From the NCBI GenBank assembly GCA_023398815.1, contig JAEWRW010000036.1, positions 8,645-72,644 of the forward strand: a stretch of 64,000 nt of DNA, read 5' to 3'. A program made the position numbers and the translations under genes. Numbering within the stretch: position 1 is the first letter of the stretch; each line of letters begins with the position of its first letter. The stretch is from Bacillota bacterium. Lineage in GTDB: Bacteria > Bacillota > Clostridia > Christensenellales > UMGS416. Shown here piece by piece: positions 40,753 to 48,522 of this stretch. Below the pieces are notes generated by a model that did not search any database, had not been told where the DNA came from, and was given only the letters and a program-made list of their open reading frames with translations.

Positions 40753-41823
40753 ATGGAACGTTACCTCAGCCCCAAGGCGCGGCAGATTACCCCCTATGTG
40801 CCGGGGGAGCAGCCGCAGGACAAACGCTACATCAAGCTCAACACCAACGAAAACCCCTACCCGCCGTCGCCCAAGGCGCTCGAGGCCATTGAGCGCGCCG
40901 CCAGCGGTGATCTGCGGCTCTACACCCGGCCGGAGATGGACGAGTTGCGCGATGCCATTGCCCGGGTGCAAGGCCTGCCCGACCGAAGCTGGGTCTACTG
41001 CGGCAATGGCTCCGACGAGGTGCTGGCGCTGTCATTTCAGGCGTTCTTTGGCGGGGAGCAGCCATTGCTGTTCCCGGACATCACCTACAGCTTCTACCCC
41101 GTATACTGCGATCTTTACAGCATCGCCCAACGGACGGTGCCTCTGGCCGGGGATTTCACCATCCGCCTGGCAGACTATGATGTGCCGGCCTGCGGCGCGG
41201 TGTTCCCCAACCCCAACGCCCCCACGGGCATCTTCCATGACTTGGCGGACATCGAGGCGTATCTCACACGCCACGACGACCGGGTGCTGCTGGTGGACGA
41301 AGCCTATGTGCGCTTTGGTAACCAGTCCATGGTGCCGCTGCTGGCGAAGCACCCGAACCTGGTGGTGGTGACGACCCTCTCCAAGAGCCACGCCCTGGCA
41401 GGGCTGCGATGCGGCATCGTCATGGCCCAGCCTCACCTTATTGACGGCGTCATCCGCATCAAAAATTCCTTCAACTCCTACCCGATGAGCGCCATGGCCC
41501 AGGCCGGGGCGACCGCCGCCATCCTGGATGACGACTATGCCAAGAACATTTGCGCCAAGGTGGCCGCCACCCGCGACCGGGTGCGGCAAGCGCTCGTTGC
41601 CCGTGGGTTTGCGGTCACGCCCTCCACGGCGAATCTGCTCTTTTTCCGCCATAACCTCATTGCCGGGCCGGCGCTCTTTGCTGCCCTGCGGCAGCGTGGC
41701 ATCCTGGTGCGGCGCTTTGACAACCCCGCGCGCATCGCCGATTACATCCGCATGACAATTGGAACAGACGAGGACATGGATCGGGTGCTCGCAGCCATTG
41801 ACGAAATTTTGGCAGCAAACTAA
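40753..41823 (+). CDS. histidinol-phosphate aminotransferase-like PLP enzyme
   Basis: 356 aa, class I/II aminotransferase of the HisC branch: LNTNENPYPPSP near residue 35, CGNGSDEVL, the NPNAPTG motif, Asp in LLVDEAYV, the PLP lysine in TTLSKSHALAGLRCG and the C-terminal RRF/RMTIGT arginines. No other histidine gene is near, so it could serve histidine, aromatic amino acids or another pathway. ATG 40753 follows AAAGGA; GTG 40735 is the alternative. Confidence 0.88.
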   Translation: MERYLSPKARQITPYVPGEQPQDKRYIKLNTNENPYPPSPKALEAIERAASGDLRLYTRPEMDELRDAIARVQGLPDRSWVYCGNGSDEVLALSFQAFFGGEQPLLFPDITYSFYPVYCDLYSIAQRTVPLAGDFTIRLADYDVPACGAVFPNPNAPTGIFHDLADIEAYLTRHDDRVLLVDEAYVRFGNQSMVPLLAKHPNLVVVTTLSKSHALAGLRCGIVMAQPHLIDGVIRIKNSFNSYPMSAMAQAGATAAILDDDYAKNICAKVAATRDRVRQALVARGFAVTPSTANLLFFRHNLIAGPALFAALRQRGILVRRFDNPARIADYIRMTIGTDEDMDRVLAAIDEILAAN

Positions 41824-41849
41824 GGCTGAATTGCGCAAAGACTAGGCTC

Positions 41850-42002
41850 GTTGCGGATGACAGGAAAAATTCCTGTGAGATTGCTACATTGATCGCAACG
41901 GCTCCCACTCGGCCAAGGAACTGGAAGTATGGACGATTCCCCGCTGGCAAAAATGACACTGCGGGAGAAAGACTCCCGACGAAGCGGCGGGGGTCTTTTG
42001 TT
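41850..42002 (+). promoter_or_regulatory. structured, attenuator-like leader of murA
   Basis: GTTGCG (from 41850) can pair with CGCAAC (about 41894) around a perfect hairpin ACAGGAA/TTCCTGT (41860-41876). Downstream, CTCCCG (41973-41978) has two exclusive partners: CGGGAG (41962-41967, loop AAAGA) or the CGGCGGGGGTC of a terminator (41985-41995) followed by TTTTGTT. The layout is that of a transcription attenuator or riboswitch. It matches no family I recognise. Confidence 0.5.
41971..42002 (+). terminator. terminator-like hairpin ending at the murA start
   Basis: GACTCCCGACG (41971-41981) / CGGCGGGGGTC (41985-41995), 3-nt loop, one mismatch and one G-U pair, then TTTTGTT and ATG 42003. The G-run of the 3' arm is also the only Shine-Dalgarno-like sequence for murA. 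Confidence 0.65.
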
Positions 42003-43268
42003 ATGGGCAAATACCTGGTGCAAAAGAGCGGTCCACTGGGCGGCGTGGTGGAGGTCAGCACCTCCAAGAACAGTACGCTGCCCATTCTGGCGGCCTGCCT
42101 GCTGACCGGCGACGAGGTGCGCCTGAAGAAGCTGCCGAAGCTCAGCGATGTGGAGATCATGTGCGAGTTGCTTCGCTCCATCGGCGCCCATGTGGAGACC
42201 CAAGGCGAGGAGACCATCATCCGTTGCGACACCATCACCAGCCGGGAGCCGCCCGATGAACTGGTGCAGCGGATGCGGGCCTCCTTTTTGCTGATGGGCC
42301 CACTGCTGGCACGGTTTGGGCGGGCGCGGGTGCCGCTGCCCGGCGGGTGCGAAATCGGTACTCGGCCGGTGGATCTGCATCTGAAGGGCTTTGCCGCGCT
42401 GGGCAGCCACATCGATACCCACCACGGGGCGCTGACGGCCGAGGGTGCGGTGCTGCGCGGCACCACCATCTACCTCGATTACCCCAGCGTTGGCGGTACC
42501 GAGAACATCATCATGGCGGCCGCCCTGGCCCAGGGGGAAACCGTGCTCATCAACGCCGCCCGGGAACCGGAAATCGTGGACTTGGCGGATTTCCTCAACG
42601 CCATGGGCGGGCAGGTGCAGGGCGCGGGGTCGGACACCCTGCGCATCACCGGGGTGCCGCGGCTCCACGGCTGCGTTCACACACCCATTTCCGATCGTAT
42701 TGAGGCGGGTACCCTAATGGTGGCGGCGGCGCTGACCGCCGGAGATATTACCCTGACACGAGCCATCCCCGAGCACCTGCGGCCCATCTCGGCAAAGCTC
42801 CGGGAGGGTGGCGCCGATGTGTGGGAGGAAGCGGGGAGCATCCGCGTGCGGGGCGCTTGGCGGGCCGAGGCCGTGGACATCAAGACCATGCCGTGGCCGG
42901 GCTTCCCCACCGACCTGCAACCACAGGCCATGGTGCTTTGCGCCCTCTCCAAGGGCACGTCGCTCGTGACCGAGACGGTCTTTGAAAACCGGTTCCACCA
43001 TGTGCCAGAGCTCAACCGCATGGGGGCAGAGATCCGCATCAAAGAGCGCTGCGCCGTCATTGAAGGCTGCAGCAAGCTCTATGGCGCGGCGGTGCGCGCC
43101 AGTGACCTGCGGGCCGGGGCGGCGCTGCTGCTCGCTGGTTTGGTGGCCGATGGCGAGACCACCGTCTCCGGCAGTGAGCACATTGACCGTGGGTATGAGG
43201 ACATCGCCGGCAAGCTCCAGGCACTGGGCGCGGTGGTGCGGCGCATCAGCGGCGATTGCGACGCATAG
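42003..43268 (+). CDS. murA: UDP-N-acetylglucosamine 1-carboxyvinyltransferase
   Basis: 421 aa. First committed step of peptidoglycan synthesis (PEP + UDP-GlcNAc). N-terminal SKNSTLPILAACLLT, the catalytic Cys in LPGGCEIGTRPVDLH (about residue 117), and PWPGFPTDLQPQAMV near 300 are MurA marks; the fosfomycin-target Cys is present. The start is ATG 42003 directly behind a terminator-like hairpin. It is followed by spoIID with a 32-base gap. Firmicutes often have two MurA copies; which this is cannot be told. Confidence 0.95.
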   Translation: MGKYLVQKSGPLGGVVEVSTSKNSTLPILAACLLTGDEVRLKKLPKLSDVEIMCELLRSIGAHVETQGEETIIRCDTITSREPPDELVQRMRASFLLMGPLLARFGRARVPLPGGCEIGTRPVDLHLKGFAALGSHIDTHHGALTAEGAVLRGTTIYLDYPSVGGTENIIMAAALAQGETVLINAAREPEIVDLADFLNAMGGQVQGAGSDTLRITGVPRLHGCVHTPISDRIEAGTLMVAAALTAGDITLTRAIPEHLRPISAKLREGGADVWEEAGSIRVRGAWRAEAVDIKTMPWPGFPTDLQPQAMVLCALSKGTSLVTETVFENRFHHVPELNRMGAEIRIKERCAVIEGCSKLYGAAVRASDLRAGAALLLAGLVADGETTVSGSEHIDRGYEDIAGKLQALGAVVRRISGDCDA

Positions 43269-43300
43269 GAATAGCCAACGCTGTTCTGGAGGCATCGCAA

Positions 43301-44323
43301 ATGAGGAGGAGTAGAAGGGGATGGGCGTTGGCAGCGGTGGTGCTGGCAGCGGTGTTGTTGTTTCCCTTGGGTGGGCGGCAGTCTATCCATCAACTAAGCG
43401 AGGTGGAAGCGGTGGCCGTAGACGAACCGGTCACGCTGGACGTGGAGCCGGTCTCCCAGCCCGTTGCCAACCTTTCGCCGGTTAGCACCATCCGTGTGGC
43501 GGTTGATGATGGTTCCATCGAAACCATGAAGCTGGAAGACTATATCTATGGTGTGCTGGCTGCTGAGATGCCCGCGTCCTTTGAGCCCGAGGCCCTGAAA
43601 GCCCAGGCCGTGGCGGCCCGCACCTTTGCCATCCGCAAGATGCTCTCCGGCGGGTGTGCCAGCAACAAGGATGCCGACGTCTGCACCGACAGCGGCTGCT
43701 GCCAGGCTTGGTGTAGCGAGACCGAGCGGAAAAAGAACTGGGGCGGCAACTACAAGGTCAACAGCACCAAACTGAAGGCTGCCATTGCCGACACCGCCGG
43801 TCAGATCTTGACCTACGACGACGAGCCCATCCTGACGCTCTTCCACGCCACCAGTGCCGGGTATACGGAAAGCGTGGAGAACGTCTACACCCAGAAACTT
43901 CCCTATCTGCGCAGTGTCACCAGCCCAGAGGACGAGGAGATGCCGGTGGAGACGACCGAGGAACTGTCGCGTTCCTCCTTCTGCAAGGCGGTTAACGCTG
44001 CCTGGCCCAAGGCCAACGTGGTTGTTTCCAAGCTGGAGGATCAGGTGAAGATTCTCTCCCACTTTGACAGCGGCCGGGTGGACGAGATTCGCCTGGGTGG
44101 GGTCACGGTCACCGGGGCCAAGCTTCGCCGGGCCATCGGCATCCGTTCGGCCAATTTCACCATTGATTACGACGCCAACTCCATCGTCTTCCACACCCGT
44201 GGCTATGGCCATGGCGTGGGCATGAGCCAGAACGGGGCCAACGTCATGGCCCGGGAGGGCAGCGACTACCGGGATATTTTGGAGCACTACTACACCGGGG
44301 TGGAGATTCAGACGCTTCCCTAG
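43301..44323 (+). CDS. spoIID: stage II sporulation protein D (SpoIID), lytic transglycosylase
   Basis: 340 aa. N-terminal membrane anchor (about residues 8-25), SpoIID domain with LEDYIYGVLAAEMPASFEPEALKAQAV (catalytic Glu in AAEMP; named in parts), the cysteine cluster GGCASNKDADVCTDSGCCQAWC and the C-terminal GHGVGMSQNGA. It cuts glycan strands denuded by SpoIIP during engulfment. ATG 43301 follows TGGAGG. murA-spoIID is a classic Firmicutes order. Confidence 0.95.
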   Translation: MRRSRRGWALAAVVLAAVLLFPLGGRQSIHQLSEVEAVAVDEPVTLDVEPVSQPVANLSPVSTIRVAVDDGSIETMKLEDYIYGVLAAEMPASFEPEALKAQAVAARTFAIRKMLSGGCASNKDADVCTDSGCCQAWCSETERKKNWGGNYKVNSTKLKAAIADTAGQILTYDDEPILTLFHATSAGYTESVENVYTQKLPYLRSVTSPEDEEMPVETTEELSRSSFCKAVNAAWPKANVVVSKLEDQVKILSHFDSGRVDEIRLGGVTVTGAKLRRAIGIRSANFTIDYDANSIVFHTRGYGHGVGMSQNGANVMAREGSDYRDILEHYYTGVEIQTLP

Positions 44324-44383
44324 CCCATTTGGTAGGGTTGGAAGGGGTATCCAAACAGATTCCACGTTTCCCTTCGTCCGTCG

Positions 44384-44411
44384 GTATGCGAAATCCACTT
44401 GTGGCAATAAT
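44384..44411 (+). promoter_or_regulatory. putative sigma-F promoter of spoIIQ
   Basis: GTATG (44384-44388), 14 bases, then GGCAATAAT (44403-44411) fits the forespore sigma-F pattern (GYATA, then GGnnAnAnT). spoIIQ is a sigma-F target in Bacillus. A small TGTGGC/GCCACA hairpin (44400-44418) overlaps it. Confidence 0.5.
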
Positions 44412-44431
44412 ACGCCACAGGAGGTGCAAGC

Positions 44432-45142
44432 ATGGAAAACAACTCGAAAGAGAAGAAACCGACGGAAGGCAGGCGTTTCGACATGAAGAAGGCGGCAAAC
44501 CGCTATGGGGTGCCGGTGGCGCTCTTTGCGTGCGCGGCCATTGTGGCAGGCACGTGGTTCTTCACCGATGGCGACCTGCTTCAGAACAGCGGGACCACAC
44601 CCACACCCCAGGCCTCGGCGGATACCCAGTCCGGTGCGGACCTGTCCCAGAACCTGGGTGACGCGCTCAAGAGCACAGCCCCGACCGCCACGGCCACCGC
44701 CACGCCCAAGGCCACCGGCGCTCAGTCGTCACTGCCCGATCTCATCAAGCCCGTGAGTGGCGACATCGTCAAGCCCTTTGCCTATGACACGCTGGTGTAC
44801 ATGAAGACGCTCAACCAGTGGTCCACCCATCCGGGTGTTGACATTGCGGCGGACATGGGGGCCGATGTGATGGCGGCACTACCCGGTGAGGTGTTGGAGT
44901 GCACCAAGGACGCGATGCTGGGCAACTGTGTGAAGATTCAGTCTGCCAATGACGTCGTTTGCCTGTACGCGGGCCTCATGAGCATTGAGGACATCGAGAA
45001 AGGTGACCAGGTGGAGGCAGGTGAGCTCATCGGCCAGGTGGGTAACACCGCCGCCAGCGAGATTGCCGAGGACCCGCACCTGCATTTTGAGGTGACACAG
45101 AAGGGCACACCGGTCAATCCCGAAGGTAGTTTTAAAGATTAG
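44432..45142 (+). CDS. spoIIQ: SpoIIQ-like M23 (LytM) peptidase
   Basis: 236 aa. Basic cytoplasmic N-terminus, one transmembrane helix (about residues 27-46), a Thr/Pro/Ala-rich linker (50-100) and a C-terminal LytM domain with both zinc motifs, HPGVDIAAD and HLHFEV. B. subtilis SpoIIQ lacks a zinc ligand, whereas clostridial ones keep it, so this copy is probably active. It forms the forespore side of the SpoIIQ-SpoIIIAH channel. The position between spoIID and mreB supports the call. AGGAGG precedes ATG 44432. Confidence 0.88.
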   Translation: MENNSKEKKPTEGRRFDMKKAANRYGVPVALFACAAIVAGTWFFTDGDLLQNSGTTPTPQASADTQSGADLSQNLGDALKSTAPTATATATPKATGAQSSLPDLIKPVSGDIVKPFAYDTLVYMKTLNQWSTHPGVDIAADMGADVMAALPGEVLECTKDAMLGNCVKIQSANDVVCLYAGLMSIEDIEKGDQVEAGELIGQVGNTAASEIAEDPHLHFEVTQKGTPVNPEGSFKD

Positions 45143-45154
45143 ACAAATGCGATG

Positions 45155-45194
45155 AAACACCCTTGCCCGACCCCGACCGGACAAGGGTGTTTTG
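45155..45194 (+). terminator. terminator of spoIIQ
   Basis: AAACACCCTTG (45155-45165) pairs exactly with CAAGGGTGTTT (45182-45192), followed by T and G; the loop is 16 nt. Confidence 0.8.
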
Positions 45195-45215
45195 CACAGG
45201 CTTCCAAAGTTGGCA

Positions 45216-45244
45216 TTGACGGGGTTGGTTCAAACGCTTACAAT
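45216..45244 (+). promoter_or_regulatory. sigma-A promoter of mreB/mbl
   Basis: TTGACG (45216-45221), a 17-base spacer and TACAAT (45239-45244). Confidence 0.8.
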
Positions 45245-45308
45245 ACATAGGGATAGTACAATCCTTCCGATACGCCAGATTGTGTACAGAAGCGAGGTAT
45301 GTGTATAG

Positions 45309-46343
45309 ATGTGGGGCGCCCAGGATATTGGCATCGATCTGGGAACAGCGAGCGTGCTCGTTTATGTGAAGGGCAGAGGCATCGTTCTGCGTGAGCCTTC
45401 CGTCGTCGCGATCAACAAGAACAACGGGCGGCTGATGGCCGTGGGTGAGGACGCCCGCAAGATGTTGGGCCGGACCCCTGGCAACATCATCGCCATCCGC
45501 CCCCTGCGCGACGGCGTCATCTCCGACTATGGCTACACCGAGATGATGCTGCGCCATTTCCTCAACAAGGTCGTCGGCCACCGGTGGTTCTTCAAGCCCC
45601 GGGTCATGGTCTGCGTCCCCAGCGGCGTCACCGAGGTGGAGAAGCGTTCGGTGCAAGAAGCCACGCTGGACGCCGGCGCGCGCAAGACCTTCCTCATTGA
45701 GGAACCGATCGCCGCGGCCATTGGCGCGGGCATCGACATCAGCAAGCCCTATGGCAGCATGGTCGTGGATATTGGCGGCGGCACCACAGACATCGCCGTC
45801 ATCTCCCTGGGCGGGGCCGTCGTGTCTGAGTCCATCAAGATCGCTGGCGACAAGTTCGATGACGCCATCGTCCGCTACATGCGCAAGAAGCACAACCTGC
45901 TCATTGGTGAGCGCACCGCTGAGGATATGAAGATCAACATCGGCTCGGCTTACCAGCGCAAGGAGCCCCAGTACATGGAGGTTACCGGCCGCAACCTCAT
46001 CTCCGGCCTGCCCAAGACCCTGACCATCAGCGCCGACGAGATGATTGAGGCGCTGGAGGAACCGGTTCAGGCCATTCTCGAGGCCGTCCATAGCGTGTTG
46101 GAGCGCACCCCGCCGGAGCTCTCCGCCGATATTTATGACCACGGCATCATTATGACCGGCGGCGGTTCGCTGCTCTATGGGTTGGACATCCGCATTCAGC
46201 AGCACACCCGCGTGCCCTGCTACGTGGCCGAGGATGCCATTTCCTGCGTCGCCATCGGCACGGGCAAATCGCTCGACAACGTGGATGCCTACAACCAGAG
46301 CCAAACGCCAAATTATCGGGACTTCGCCCTGCGCAAGTTCTAG
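45309..46343 (+). CDS. mreB: rod-shape determining protein MreB/Mbl
   Basis: 344 aa bacterial actin. Phosphate-1 IGIDLGTASVLVY, connect-1/phosphate-2 VVDIGGGTTDIAV (about residue 155) and the adenosine motif IIMTGGGSLLYGLD (about 280) are present. The isolated position next to spoIIQ, away from mreCD, is typical of the Mbl paralogue in Firmicutes. It organises lateral wall synthesis. The expected upstream spoIIID is missing here. Confidence 0.95.
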   Translation: MWGAQDIGIDLGTASVLVYVKGRGIVLREPSVVAINKNNGRLMAVGEDARKMLGRTPGNIIAIRPLRDGVISDYGYTEMMLRHFLNKVVGHRWFFKPRVMVCVPSGVTEVEKRSVQEATLDAGARKTFLIEEPIAAAIGAGIDISKPYGSMVVDIGGGTTDIAVISLGGAVVSESIKIAGDKFDDAIVRYMRKKHNLLIGERTAEDMKINIGSAYQRKEPQYMEVTGRNLISGLPKTLTISADEMIEALEEPVQAILEAVHSVLERTPPELSADIYDHGIIMTGGGSLLYGLDIRIQQHTRVPCYVAEDAISCVAIGTGKSLDNVDAYNQSQTPNYRDFALRKF

Positions 46344-46367
46344 GCGGCAGAGAAGAAGACAGAACAG

Positions 46368-46397
46368 GAGGTACGGCCATTGGCCCGTACCTCTTTT
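46368..46397 (+). terminator. terminator of mreB
   Basis: GAGGTACGG (46368-46376) pairs with CCGTACCTC (46385-46393) and is followed by TTTTG. Confidence 0.8.
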
Positions 46398-46412
46398 GTA
46401 TGGAGGCGTGCA

Positions 46413-47363
46413 ATGAACAATGGTGGGGAGGGGCAGGCTTTGCTTGGTCTGCAGGATGTGGCGGGTTTACTGGCTGGCATCCCCGGGCTGGAGGCCATTG
46501 ATGCCATCTCGCCGGTGAACAAGGGCTGGTCGCCCGACCGCAAGTTCCAGGTGCATACCGGCGACGGGCAGCAGTGGCTGCTGCGGCTGGCTGACGCGGA
46601 GAACTACGAACGCAAGGGGCTGGAGTTTGAGCACCTGCGGGCGGTGGACGCGCTGGGTGTACCCATGACGCGCCCGGTGGCCTTTGGCCGGGGGCCCGAT
46701 GGCAGCGTGTACCAACTGCTGACCTGGGTGGAGGGGACGGATGCCGAAACGGCGCTGCCCACCCTGACGGAGGCGCGCCAGTATGCCCTGGGCCGCCGGG
46801 CGGGGGAGCTGCTGCGTCGCATCCACACCCTGCCCGCACTGGACGGTCAGCCACCCTGGGGCGAGCGATTCCGCCGCAAGACCGAGAGCAAGATTGAGCG
46901 GTATCTGGCCTGCCCCATTCACTTCGATGGCGACCGGGCTGTCATTGACTACCTGCGAGCCAACGCCGGCCTGCTTGACGGTCGCCCCCAATGCTTCCAG
47001 CATGGCGACTACCACGCCGGCAACCTCATCGTGACCCCGCAGGGCGACATTGGGGTCATTGACTTCAACCGCCTGGACTGGGGCGACCCCTGGGAGGAGT
47101 TCAACCGCATCGTCTGGTGTGCTGCGGTCAGCCCCGCCTTTGCCAGCGGGCGCATTGACGGCTACTTTGCCGACGACGTGCCAGCGGCGTTCTTCCCGCT
47201 GTTGGCCTACTACATCCTCTCCAACACGCTCTCCAGCGTCTATTGGGCCATCTCTTTCGGCCCGGCGGAGGTGGACACCATGCTCCGCCAGGCGGCAGAT
47301 GTGCTACACTGGTACGATGGCCTGCGCACCACCGTGCCTGGCTGGTATCACCAGGGCGGGTGA
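46413..47363 (+). CDS. aminoglycoside/hydroxyurea-type phosphotransferase family protein
   Basis: 316 aa, kinase-like fold of the APH/choline-kinase family. The catalytic loop HGDYHAGNLIV (about residue 198) and the metal-binding IDFNRLDWGDP follow the family pattern; the N-lobe FQVHTGDGQQWLLRLAD supplies the ATP site. Its real substrate is unknown and resistance should not be assumed. ATG 46413 follows GGAGG (46401-46406). Located right after the mreB terminator. Confidence 0.8.
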   Translation: MNNGGEGQALLGLQDVAGLLAGIPGLEAIDAISPVNKGWSPDRKFQVHTGDGQQWLLRLADAENYERKGLEFEHLRAVDALGVPMTRPVAFGRGPDGSVYQLLTWVEGTDAETALPTLTEARQYALGRRAGELLRRIHTLPALDGQPPWGERFRRKTESKIERYLACPIHFDGDRAVIDYLRANAGLLDGRPQCFQHGDYHAGNLIVTPQGDIGVIDFNRLDWGDPWEEFNRIVWCAAVSPAFASGRIDGYFADDVPAAFFPLLAYYILSNTLSSVYWAISFGPAEVDTMLRQAADVLHWYDGLRTTVPGWYHQGG

Positions 47364-47446
47364 CGGGAGCTCTGGCGGTTCTTGGTCTGTCATTTCCGGG
47401 TACATGCTGACCCGGGTGCATTTGAATGGAGAAGGGGCGGAATTAC

Positions 47447-48220
47447 ATGGAAAAAACGGCGTTGATCACAGGGGCTTCCAGCGGCCTGGGGTGGGAACTG
47501 GCAAACGTGTTTGCCCGGGAGGGCTATCACCTTATGCTGGTTGCGCGCAATGAGGAGAAGCTGGTTGCCCTGAAGAACCAATTGGAAGCGGCATACGGCA
47601 TTGTTGCCGAGGTTCTTCCACAGGACTTGGCCCAGCGGGATGCCGCACAGGCGGTGTTTGACTTCACCACCCAGAAGGGGATCGCGGTGGATGTGCTGGT
47701 GAACAACGCTGGTTTCGGGGACTTTGGGCCCTACGTTTCCTGCGATTGGCAGAAACAGTACGACATGGTGCAGGTGAACGTCGCAGTCCTGATGCAGCTC
47801 ACCCATTGTTACCTGCCCGCCATGGCGGCACGAGGGGAGGGTAAAATCCTGAACGTGGCTTCCATCGCCGCCTTCCAGCCGGGGCCGCTGATGGCGGTGT
47901 ACTATGCGTCCAAGGCCTTTGTGCTGTCCTTTACGGAGGCATTATCGGTCGAGCTGAAAGGCACCGGCGTTTCGGTGACGGCGTTGTGCCCCGGCCCCAC
48001 CACGACGGGCTTTGAGCAGAGCGCAAACCTGGGCGAATCGGGCTTGTTCCGGCACATGAGGAACGCGACGGCCAAGGAAGTGGCCGAGTATGGGTACCGT
48101 GCCCTTCTCCGCGGCAAGGTGGTGGCCATTCCGGGCGCTGCAAACCGGTTGGTCACTCTTGCCGTAAAGCACTCCCCCCGGCGCGTGGTGAGGGAATCGG
48201 TCTATCGCATTCAGAAATGA
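47447..48220 (+). CDS. short-chain dehydrogenase/reductase (SDR)
   Basis: 257 aa classical SDR: cofactor motif TGASSGLG (residues 8-15), NNAGFGDFG, catalytic Ser in VASIAAFQPG and Tyr/Lys in YYASKAF. The pattern resembles the DltE/YqjQ group. The substrate is unknown. ATG 47447 follows GAAGGGGCGG. Single gene followed by a structured spacer and terminator. Confidence 0.9.
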   Translation: MEKTALITGASSGLGWELANVFAREGYHLMLVARNEEKLVALKNQLEAAYGIVAEVLPQDLAQRDAAQAVFDFTTQKGIAVDVLVNNAGFGDFGPYVSCDWQKQYDMVQVNVAVLMQLTHCYLPAMAARGEGKILNVASIAAFQPGPLMAVYYASKAFVLSFTEALSVELKGTGVSVTALCPGPTTTGFEQSANLGESGLFRHMRNATAKEVAEYGYRALLRGKVVAIPGAANRLVTLAVKHSPRRVVRESVYRIQK

Positions 48221-48419
48221 GTGGCCAGCTGGAAGCCCCGCCGTGAAAGGTGGGTATCACGCGCTCCAGCCTTAAATAAAGTCGACACAGGTGCAAACCT
48301 TCGAACCGAGCGCCGGTTTATCCGGCGGGAGGGGAAGATTACCGGCGTGAAAGCAAATAGTTAAAACCTGACCACAGTGAAACGTATCCTAAGAGAACAG
48401 TATGAGCGCTATCGTAAAT
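48221..48419. other. spacer with unexplained structure after the SDR gene
   Basis: No frame with a ribosome binding site. It contains a GCGCCGG-TTTAT-CCGGCGG-type hairpin (about 48311-48332) and runs such as CAGGTGCAAACCTTCGAACC. It matches no riboswitch consensus I know (c-di-GMP, M-box and T-box were considered). It lies downstream of both convergent genes, so a cis role would be unusual; a small RNA is possible. Confidence 0.35.
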
Positions 48420-48450
48420 AATCGCCCGGCGACCTGTGCGGCGGGCGATT
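48420..48450 (+). terminator. terminator-like stem after the SDR gene
   Basis: AATCGCCCG (48420-48428) and CGGGCGATT (48442-48450), a perfect 9-bp stem with a 13-nt loop. No long U-run follows. Confidence 0.5.
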
Positions 48451-48481
48451 CGATGTTACGATGTCATTAAGATAAGTTCAC

Positions 48482-48515
48482 AAAATCGCGTCCGCCGCTA
48501 CTGCGACGGACGCGA
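48482..48515 (-). terminator. terminator of corA
   Basis: TCGCGTCCG (48486-48494) and CGGACGCGA (48507-48515); read on the minus strand it lies 8 bases after the corA stop and ends in TTTTG. Confidence 0.75.
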
Positions 48516-48522
48516 AAGAATG

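Noticed and set aside
46413..47363. Antibiotic-resistance gene
   Set aside because: APH-family fold alone does not show resistance; the gene has native composition and no mobile context.
48295..48310. tRNA T-arm-like TTCGAACC
   Set aside because: No acceptor, D or anticodon stem can be formed around it. I saw no tRNA, rRNA or CRISPR array in the window.
48230..48420. c-di-GMP or M-box riboswitch
   Set aside because: A few short matches only; key conserved blocks are missing and no gene lies downstream in the right orientation.
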